A DNA stretch of 5,018 nucleotides from an uncultured Mycoplasmatota bacterium (GTDB lineage: Bacteria; Bacillota_I; Bacilli_A; RF39; UBA660), in assembly GCA_946491675.1 (NCBI GenBank), contig CAMLYN010000090.1:1-5018 (forward strand), read 5' to 3'. A model generated the notes under the pieces. That model was not told where the DNA came from and searched no databases. It was given only the letters and a program-made list of their open reading frames with translations. This document shows, piece by piece, positions 1 to 4,460 of the stretch (the stretch's first letter is position 1; every line of letters starts with the position of its first letter). The translations under genes and the position numbers were made by a program.

Positions 1-9
1 TAAAAATAG

Positions 10-112
10 GGTGGCGACCATCCGAGGCTGGTCTATGGAGAAAACAAAGTTTTCTGTGAAGTAGAAAATCTTTACTGTGAAGTAAAGGCATTCAAAACTT
101 GTTTTGAATTTT
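10..112 (+). other. Tandem hairpin region, possible 3' part of a structured RNA or of an unrecognised gene
   Basis: No known gene is recognised here. The first ~35 bases are far more GC-rich than the surroundings. Several hairpins follow one another: GACCA 16-20 with TGGTC 29-33; AGAAAAC 39-45 with GTTTTCT 49-55; CTTTACT 70-76 with AGTAAAG 81-87 closing a GNRA-type GTGA loop; and ATTCAAAAC 90-98 with GTTTTGAAT 101-109, followed by a few T. TTTTCT 50-55 can instead pair with AGAAAA 63-68, and TGTGAAGTA occurs twice. The + strand is also open without an ATG from 10 to the TGA at 136-138 (42 codons, Cys-rich), but that peptide matches no family I know and may be a by-product of the palindromes. 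The left end may be cut by the window edge. A structured RNA is my preferred reading, weakly held. From 113 to 191 I see nothing. Confidence 0.3.
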
Positions 113-191
113 GTTCCAAAAACTTTAATTATAAATGAATTTGCTAGAGCGTTAGTTCCAAATGAGCAGAATGTAACTAAAAAAAGTTTAT

Positions 192-217
192 AAAACACGT
201 TTTATTCGTGTTTTTTT
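192..217 (+). terminator. Intrinsic terminator upstream of the dgkA promoter
   Basis: AAAACACG (192-199) pairs perfectly with CGTGTTTT (207-214) around a 7-nt loop, and the T-run continues to 217. This is a typical Rho-independent terminator. It ends whatever transcript enters from the left and isolates it from the operon that follows. Confidence 0.72.
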
Positions 218-218
218 A

Positions 219-227
219 TGGTATAAT
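219..227 (+). promoter_or_regulatory. Extended -10 promoter of the dgkA-manB operon
   Basis: TGG precedes a perfect TATAAT (222-227), giving the extended -10 pattern TGnTATAAT. No good -35 box lies 17 bp upstream, since that position falls in the terminator hairpin, but extended -10 promoters can work without one. Start of transcription would be near 233-235, leaving a leader of only about 15 nt before the dgkA Shine-Dalgarno. Confidence 0.55.
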
Positions 228-248
228 TAATATATAAGTAGGTGAGTT

Positions 249-638
249 ATGTTTAAGAAAAAGTTTAAAAAAGAAAAACCATCTTTGCTTAATAGTTTTT
301 ATTATGCTTTTCAAGGAATTAAAGTTAATATATTAACCGAAAGAAATTTGGCAATTCACGTTTGCGTTATGTTATTAGTGATCGTGTTTGGATTTATTTT
401 TAAAATTAGTACAACTGAATGGTTAATATGCATTTTATTATTTGGTTTTGTTATTACTTTGGAATTAATGAATACGGCTATAGAGACTGCCATTGATATT
501 TGTATGCCAGAAATTAATCCGAAAGCAAAATTAGCTAAGGATACAGCAGCTGGGGCAGTATTAGTAGTAGCTATTGTGGCGGTTGTTGTAGGAATAATAA
601 TTTTTGGACCTAAAATAATTGATTTAATAATTAAATAG
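249..638 (+). CDS. dgkA: Diacylglycerol kinase family membrane protein (probable undecaprenol kinase)
   Basis: Small integral-membrane lipid kinase of 129 residues, the usual length for the DgkA family. Gram-positive members mainly phosphorylate undecaprenol, supplying the lipid carrier for peptidoglycan and wall polymers; that substrate is inferred from the family. The N-terminus is short, basic and amphipathic (Lys-rich to residue 10, then SFYYAFQGI at 16-24), followed by E31-N33-H37 and three hydrophobic segments at about 36-52, 55-75 and 100-119. The signature ELMNTAIET sits at 72-80, with the catalytic and metal-binding type residues E72, N75 and E79, followed by KLAKDTAAGAVL (94-105), also strongly conserved in the family. 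The start at 249 is set by the Shine-Dalgarno TAGGTGA at 239-245. It heads a two-gene operon: the manB Shine-Dalgarno overlaps its stop codon. Confidence 0.93.
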   Translation: MFKKKFKKEKPSLLNSFYYAFQGIKVNILTERNLAIHVCVMLLVIVFGFIFKISTTEWLICILLFGFVITLELMNTAIETAIDICMPEINPKAKLAKDTAAGAVLVVAIVAVVVGIIIFGPKIIDLIIK

Positions 639-648
639 GAGGAGCTTT

Positions 649-2001
649 ATGATTAATCAAACTATTTTTAGAGCTTATGATATTAGAGGTATTTATGAAG
701 AACAAATAACTAATGAAACAGCTTATATTTTGGGTAGAAGTTTTGGTAGTTATATTAAATTAAGAGGTAAAAATGAGGTTTTAGTAGGTTATGATAATAG
801 AATATCTTCACCTATTTTGGCTGATAATTTAATTAAAGGAATATTAGAAAGTGGTGTGGATGTAATTAATTTAGGTTTAGTTACTACGCCAATGTATTAT
901 TTTGCTAGACAGCATTTAAATAAATGGTCAGCTATTATGATTACTGCTTCTCATAATCCAAGTAATCATAATGGGTTTAAAATTTCTTTTGATGAGAAAG
1001 GAAATGCAGCTGGAGATGAAATCATTGCTTTTAGAGATTTTACCAATAAAGGTGATTTTTTAACTGGTTCAGGTAAATTGCATACTTATAATATTAAAAA
1101 TGAATATATTGATTTGATTATTAATAGTTTAAAAATAAATAAGAATATTAAAGCCGTTTTTGATTGTGGTAATGGAACCGTATCAATTATTCTTAAAGAG
1201 ATATTAGATAAATTAAATATAACTTATGATTTGTTATATTGTTACAGTGATCCAACTTTTCCTAATCATCATCCAGATCCTTCAGTTAGTAATAATTTAA
1301 TTGATATTCAAAAAAGGGTAGTTGAATTAGGTTATGATATTGGTATTGCTATGGATGCTGATGGTGATCGTGTTAGAATTATTGATGAAAAAGGTAATAT
1401 TATTAATTCTGATGTTTTTATGATAATTATGTATCGATATTTAAATAATGAATTAAAAGTTCGTAAAGCTTTATATGATGTTAAATGTTCTAAAGCTTTA
1501 GTTGATGAGTTGGAAAAATTAGATTTAGAACAAATTATGTATCGAACTGGCAATTCTTATATGTATCGGAAAATGCATGAAGAAAATTTAGATTTTGCTG
1601 GTGAGTATTCTGGTCATATGTGGTTTGGAGATCGTTTTTATGGCTTTGATGATGGATTATATGCTGGGCTTAGAATGGTGGAAGTATTGTCTAATACTGA
1701 TAAAAAGATGTCAGAATTGTATAATGACATAAATGTTTATTATTCTACTGATGAATTAAAAATAGATACGACTGAAGAAAGAAAATATAAAATAGTTGAT
1801 GCAGTTAAAGATTATGCAATTAATAAAAATTATAAATACAATGACATTGATGGTGTTAGAGTCGAATTTAATGATGGTTGGGCACTTGTTAGATATTCAA
1901 ATACAGGTCCTGTGATAAGTGCGAGATTTGAGGCAAATACAAAAGAAAGGTTACAACAAATTAATGATGAATTTATGCCGATTATTGATAGAATGAAATA
2001 A
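649..2001 (+). CDS. manB: Phosphomannomutase/phosphoglucomutase
   Basis: Alpha-D-phosphohexomutase of 450 residues, a normal full length. It interconverts hexose 6-phosphate and 1-phosphate (mannose or glucose), feeding nucleotide sugars for envelope glycans. All four family signatures are visible: the phosphoserine loop TASHNPSNHNGFK (99-111, catalytic S101), the metal-binding loop DADGDR (236-241), the sugar-recognition motif GEYSGH (318-323; GEMSGH in many relatives) and the phosphate-binding loop RYSNTGP (415-421). The N-terminal FRAYDIRG (7-14) is also typical. A strong Shine-Dalgarno AGGAGGAG (637-644) overlaps the dgkA stop, with only 10 nt between the genes, so the two are co-transcribed and probably coupled. 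Codons end mostly in T, as expected for the chromosome. The symbol manB is a family-level choice; PMM versus PGM preference cannot be read from sequence alone. Confidence 0.93.
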   Translation: MINQTIFRAYDIRGIYEEQITNETAYILGRSFGSYIKLRGKNEVLVGYDNRISSPILADNLIKGILESGVDVINLGLVTTPMYYFARQHLNKWSAIMITASHNPSNHNGFKISFDEKGNAAGDEIIAFRDFTNKGDFLTGSGKLHTYNIKNEYIDLIINSLKINKNIKAVFDCGNGTVSIILKEILDKLNITYDLLYCYSDPTFPNHHPDPSVSNNLIDIQKRVVELGYDIGIAMDADGDRVRIIDEKGNIINSDVFMIIMYRYLNNELKVRKALYDVKCSKALVDELEKLDLEQIMYRTGNSYMYRKMHEENLDFAGEYSGHMWFGDRFYGFDDGLYAGLRMVEVLSNTDKKMSELYNDINVYYSTDELKIDTTEERKYKIVDAVKDYAINKNYKYNDIDGVRVEFNDGWALVRYSNTGPVISARFEANTKERLQQINDEFMPIIDRMK

Positions 2002-2036
2002 ATTTAAATATATAAATTATTTTGTAAGTTTTAAGT

Positions 2037-2065
2037 TTGATATGTAAAAATAGAATTTATTAAAT
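2037..2065 (+). promoter_or_regulatory. Weak candidate promoter for the DGR gene cluster
   Basis: The 126-nt gap between manB and the DGR genes carries TTGATA (2037-2042), a 17-bp spacer and TTAAAT (2060-2065). The -35 matches consensus in 5 of 6 positions, the -10 in only 4 of 6. In such AT-rich DNA this could be chance. No convincing terminator is seen after manB, so read-through from the upstream operon is an alternative. Confidence 0.22.
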
Positions 2066-2127
2066 GATAAAGTTAAGTAGTTTTGATGTAGTTTTGTAGT
2101 ACCAATTTTTTTGAAAGGTAAATGTTA

Positions 2128-2469
2128 ATGAAAAATTATGTTGAAATAGTAAAAGTAGGAACTTTTTATCAAGTTTTTGGTAAAGATAGTTTGATAATAA
2201 ATTATTTATTTAATTACAAAATTAGTCATAATCGATGTGGTTTTCCTCTTAAAAATATTGATTATGTTATTTCAGTATTGAAAAAAAATCATATTAATTT
2301 TAGATGTGAAGATATTGTTTCAAAATACGATAATAATAAATATTTTGATATTTATTATGAAGCTGAACATAAAATGGAAATAAAAAAAAGAATTGATAGT
2401 ATAATTGATTGTTTATATAATGATAATTTATTGTTGGAAAAGGTTGAAGATTTGTGCAGGATAAATTAA
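2128..2469 (+). CDS. DGR accessory protein, MutS domain I-like (MSL type)
   Basis: About 113 residues resembling the N-terminal mismatch-recognition domain of MutS, standing alone without clamp or ATPase domains. The visible pattern is VKVGTFYQVFGKDS near residues 8-21, then YLFNYKI, CGFPLKNIDYVISVLKK and a 'hINFrc' strand, as in MutS domain I. Small MutS-like proteins are known companions of diversity-generating retroelements; their exact role is unsettled. In MutS the Phe-X-Glu motif contacts the mismatched base; here it reads F13-Y14-Q15, so the Glu is replaced by Gln. The ATG at 2128 is preferred because the Shine-Dalgarno GAAAGG (2113-2118) then has a normal 9-nt spacing; an in-frame ATG at 2122 would leave only 3 nt. 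The acidic and basic C-terminal half is less conserved. Its end overlaps the next gene by 16 nt, so translation of the two is probably coupled. Confidence 0.75.
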   Translation: MKNYVEIVKVGTFYQVFGKDSLIINYLFNYKISHNRCGFPLKNIDYVISVLKKNHINFRCEDIVSKYDNNKYFDIYYEAEHKMEIKKRIDSIIDCLYNDNLLLEKVEDLCRIN

Positions 2470-2798
2470 TAATAGCGACAAATTTAAAAAAAACAATCAA
2501 TTATATTGAAAAAACAGTTATAAATTATCCTAATAAATATAAAGTTTTAAAAGAAAGAATAATTAATATATTATATGAAATTTTAGAACTTACCTATTAT
2601 GCTAATTGTTTAAATGATAAGAAGAATACTCAAGGTTTAATTATTAGTAAGATAAAAATGCTTGATTTTTATTTAAAGCAGTCATTAGATAATAATTTAA
2701 TATCTAATAAAAAATATGTTAGTTATACTAATTATTTATTGGATATTAGTAAATTGATTTATGGTTGGATGAATGAAAAGAATAAGCAATTTATATGA
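2454..2798 (+). CDS. avd: Avd-like DGR accessory variability determinant (four-helix bundle)
   Basis: 114-residue, helix-rich, basic protein matching the Avd family, which forms a small oligomeric ring that binds the DGR reverse transcriptase and template RNA and is needed for mutagenic homing. Family-like blocks are NYPNKYKVLKERIINILYEI (about 24-43), an ELTYYANCL segment (45-53), a central helix with KIKMLDFYLKQSLD (66-79), the KKYVSYTNYLLDISKLIYGW stretch (86-105) and a short tail. The final aromatic GW (104-105) after an 'IxkLiyGW' helix is characteristic. The start is a GTG at 2454: the frame is closed by a TGA at 2445-2447, and GGAAAAGG (2436-2443) provides a Shine-Dalgarno. It overlaps the MutS-like gene by 16 nt and the reverse transcriptase by 26 nt, so all three form one translationally linked unit. 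The TGA stop shows that the standard code is used. Confidence 0.82.
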   Translation: MQDKLIIATNLKKTINYIEKTVINYPNKYKVLKERIINILYEILELTYYANCLNDKKNTQGLIISKIKMLDFYLKQSLDNNLISNKKYVSYTNYLLDISKLIYGWMNEKNKQFI

Positions 2799-3834
2799 AA
2801 AGATTTGTGATATTAATAATATTATGGATATGTATAAAAAAATAAAAATATCAAATAAAATTCGTAAAGAAAAATTTGACGATTTTTATTCGATGAATGT
2901 TGTTGACATCTATAATAAATTGATATCTAAAAATTATATTTTTGATAAATATAATATTTTTACTATTTTTGAACCTAAAGAAAGAATCATTATGTCTTTA
3001 AAAATCAAAGATAAAATTGTAAATCATTTAGTAGCTTATTATTTTTTAGATTTTGAAAATAGTTATATTGATAGTAATATTGCTGCAAGAATTGGTAAGG
3101 GAACATCTTATGGAATAAAATTAACTAAAAAATATTTAAATCAAATTAAGGACAAAGAGTTTTATATATTAAAATTTGATATAAAAAAGTATTTTTATAA
3201 TATTGACCATAATAAATTGAAGGAAATGGTTTTAAGAAAGATTAAGGATAAAGATGCTTTAAATTTGATCTTTCAAATTATTGATAGTACTAATTATATA
3301 AATAATTATGGTTATGTTCCTGGCAAAGGAATTCCTATTGGAAATATGACAAGTCAGGTATTTGGAATATTTTATTTAAATGACTTAGATCATTTTATAA
3401 AAGAAAAACTTAAAATTAAATATTATATTAGGTATATGGATGATGGTATTTTAATTCATGAAGATAAGGATTATTTAAAATATTGTTTGTCAGAAATAAC
3501 TAAATTTTTAGCTGAATATAAATTAATTTTAAATCATAAAACTAAAATATATACTAAAAAAGAAGGATTAACATTTTTAGGATTTAGATTTATTGTTAAA
3601 AATAATAAAGTTTTAGTTAAAGTAAGAAATGAAACTAAAAGAAAGTTTCAAAAGAAAATGCGAAAGTTGTATGTTCTTTATAAAGATAAAAAAATAAGTT
3701 TTGAAAATTATTATCAGTCATTTAGTAGCTATAAAGGGCATTTGCAAAATGGTAGTTGTTATAATTTAATTAATAAGAATATGCGTTTTGATACTTTTGA
3801 GGGAATTGAAGTTAAGGTAGAAGATTATTTGTAG
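2773..3834 (+). CDS. Diversity-generating retroelement reverse transcriptase
   Basis: RNA-dependent DNA polymerase of 353 residues, typical for DGRs, expected to copy the adjacent template RNA with errors at adenines. The N-terminus MKRISNLYEKICDINN is the usual DGR opening. Domains in order: KERIIMSLKIKDKIVNHLV (RT1, about 69-87); AARIGKGTSYGIK (RT2, 104-116); YILKFDIKKYFYNIDH (RT3, 131-146) with catalytic D136; GIPIGNMTSQVFG (RT4, 186-198), where IGNxxSQ is the DGR hallmark; YIRYMDDGILI (RT5, 218-228) with the catalytic YMDD aspartates D223 and D224; LNHKTKIY (RT6) and LTFLGFRF (RT7, 266-273). The C-terminal part with SSYKGHL (318-324) is a thumb-like region. No maturase or endonuclease domain is present, which argues against a group II intron. 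The start at 2773 lies inside avd with only a weak GGATGA upstream, so translation probably depends on coupling. The template repeat begins within about 10 nt of the stop. Confidence 0.95.
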   Translation: MKRISNLYEKICDINNIMDMYKKIKISNKIRKEKFDDFYSMNVVDIYNKLISKNYIFDKYNIFTIFEPKERIIMSLKIKDKIVNHLVAYYFLDFENSYIDSNIAARIGKGTSYGIKLTKKYLNQIKDKEFYILKFDIKKYFYNIDHNKLKEMVLRKIKDKDALNLIFQIIDSTNYINNYGYVPGKGIPIGNMTSQVFGIFYLNDLDHFIKEKLKIKYYIRYMDDGILIHEDKDYLKYCLSEITKFLAEYKLILNHKTKIYTKKEGLTFLGFRFIVKNNKVLVKVRNETKRKFQKKMRKLYVLYKDKKISFENYYQSFSSYKGHLQNGSCYNLINKNMRFDTFEGIEVKVEDYL

Positions 3835-3840
3835 GGATAG

Positions 3841-3953
3841 TGCTGTATAGTGCCTCCAATCCGAACAACGCTTGGAACGTCAACAACAATGGTGAACTCA
3901 ACAACAACGACGTTGACAACTCTGACAACGCGGGGGTCCGCCCAGCTTTCTTT
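3841..3953 (+). repeat. DGR template repeat (TR)
   Basis: Non-coding template from which the reverse transcriptase makes mutagenised cDNA. It is strikingly GC-richer than its surroundings and packed with AAC. Read in the frame of codon 3855-3857, it gives a VR-like peptide from S-N-P-N-N-A-W to A-G-V-R-P-A-F. That frame has 10 AAC and 2 AAT codons between 3858 and 3932, followed by an A-poor 3' end (3930-3950, GCGGGGGTCCGCCC and on) expected to act as the initiation-of-homing (IMH*) end. GVRPAF is the usual ending of C-type-lectin-fold VRs. The frame stays open to a TAG at 3969-3971, suggesting that the target ends soon after its VR. The outer limits are approximate, because the VR partner that would define them is not in the window. 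It is not treated as a gene, since it has no usable start. Confidence 0.9.
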
Positions 3954-3971
3954 AAAACTAAGTATTTATAG

Positions 3972-4112
3972 AGGGATTTATAAATAATAAGATAAAGAAA
4001 ACAAGCATTATTCCTTGTTAGAAATAACTAAAAATAGAAGATATAGTATAAATTAAGCTTAGTAGATTATGTCGAAAATTTTATTTTATGTTTACCTATA
4101 TCATTACAGTTC
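3972..4112. other. Intergenic stretch without a recognised gene
   Basis: AT-rich sequence between the template repeat and the terminator-like hairpin. No open frame with a ribosome site is seen on either strand. The only structure is a weak hairpin, AACAAG (4000-4005) with CTTGTT (4014-4019). It may be part of the transcribed template RNA, since DGR template transcripts usually extend beyond the repeat. Confidence 0.5.
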
Positions 4113-4134
4113 AATGGCCCATCGTGGCCATTTT
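4113..4134 (+). terminator. Candidate intrinsic terminator of the DGR transcript
   Basis: AATGGCC (4113-4119) pairs perfectly with GGCCATT (4126-4132) around a 6-nt loop, followed by T to 4134. The T-run is short (four), so efficiency is uncertain. The GC core stands out from the AT-rich flanks and it lies between the template repeat and the next promoter, as expected for the end of the DGR unit. The stem is palindromic and could also act on the other strand. Confidence 0.5.
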
Positions 4135-4146
4135 ATAACTTACTTT

Positions 4147-4157
4147 AAGTTAAACTT
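4147..4157. promoter_or_regulatory. Palindrome touching the -35 box of the prepilin promoter, possible operator
   Basis: AAGTT-A-AACTT is a perfect 5+1+5 inverted repeat ending on the first two bases of the TTGACA box. A repressor or activator site is conceivable, but such short AT-rich palindromes are common by chance and no known operator consensus is matched. Confidence 0.15.
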
Positions 4158-4185
4158 GACATAAATTGATTTTTTATTTTATAAT
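4156..4185 (+). promoter_or_regulatory. Consensus sigma-A-type promoter for the prepilin-like gene
   Basis: TTGACA (4156-4161) and TATAAT (4180-4185) match consensus perfectly with an 18-bp spacer, the clearest promoter in the window. Transcription should start near 4192, giving a leader of roughly 220 nt before the prepilin ATG at 4416. It gives the target gene its own strong transcription, separate from the DGR enzymes. Confidence 0.8.
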
Positions 4186-4232
4186 GATTATATGATAGTA
4201 TTGTATGTTTTGAGAAAAGTGAGGGATGATTT

Positions 4233-4268
4233 ATGAAGAAAGGCTTTACGTCAATGCTGTCAACTTAA
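4233..4268 (+). CDS. 11-codon leader ORF or remnant of a prepilin start
   Basis: A short frame encoding MKKGFTSMLST has a good Shine-Dalgarno (GAGGGA, 4221-4226, 6-nt spacing) and sits about 40 nt into the prepilin leader. MKKGFT is how many prepilins begin, and the bases 4242-4255 match 13 of 14 positions of 4467-4480 in the prepilin gene downstream, where they encode the cleavage-site region GFTL. It may be a relic of a duplicated prepilin start or a leader peptide whose translation affects the mRNA. Its last codons and stop (4258-4270) form one arm of a 13-nt inverted repeat with the prepilin coding region. Whether it is translated is unknown. Confidence 0.3.
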   Translation: MKKGFTSMLST

Positions 4269-4460
4269 GAAATATAAAAATAGTCGATATGATATTGAAA
4301 ACAAAAATTAAAAAAATTTAGTCTCAATAAAATCAAATAGAAGTTGCTAGAGAAAAAAATGTATAGTATGAATAAATATAGACATAATTTAAGGAAAAAT
4401 AGTTAGGAGAAAAGTATGAAAAAAGTATTGAAAAATAATGGAAAAAGTCTTAAGTTGACA
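4258..4460. repeat. 13-nt perfect inverted repeat spanning the prepilin ribosome site and start
   Basis: TGTCAACTTAAGA (4258-4270) is the exact reverse complement of TCTTAAGTTGACA (4448-4460), with 177 nt between. The left arm overlaps the end of the leader ORF; the right arm covers prepilin codons 12-15. The enclosed segment holds the prepilin Shine-Dalgarno and ATG, but not the promoter. A few 13-nt matches are expected by chance in 5 kb of AT-rich DNA, so only the position makes this notable. Confidence 0.45.

Noticed and set aside
1332..1553. Antisense open frame inside manB
   Set aside because: It lies opposite the conserved DADGDR region of a certain gene and has no family-like sequence or ribosome site.
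2300..2500. Antisense open frame across the MutS-like and avd genes
   Set aside because: It is Phe/Tyr/Ile-rich translation of AT-rich DNA, opposite two genes with recognisable families.
2773..3834. Group II intron or retron reverse transcriptase
   Set aside because: There is no maturase or endonuclease domain and no intron domain V/VI sequence nearby. The IGNxxSQ motif, the Avd neighbour and the AAC-rich repeat all point to a DGR.
3840..3971. Reading the template repeat as a small protein from the GTG at 3840
   Set aside because: There is no properly spaced ribosome site. The AAC-rich content and position after the RT show it is a template, which only mirrors the frame of its VR.
4359..4406. 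15-codon frame MYSMNKYRHNLRKNS just before the prepilin gene
   Set aside because: The ribosome site is weak and the residues resemble random AT-rich translation. Its stop overlaps the prepilin Shine-Dalgarno, which could hint at coupling, but the evidence is too thin.
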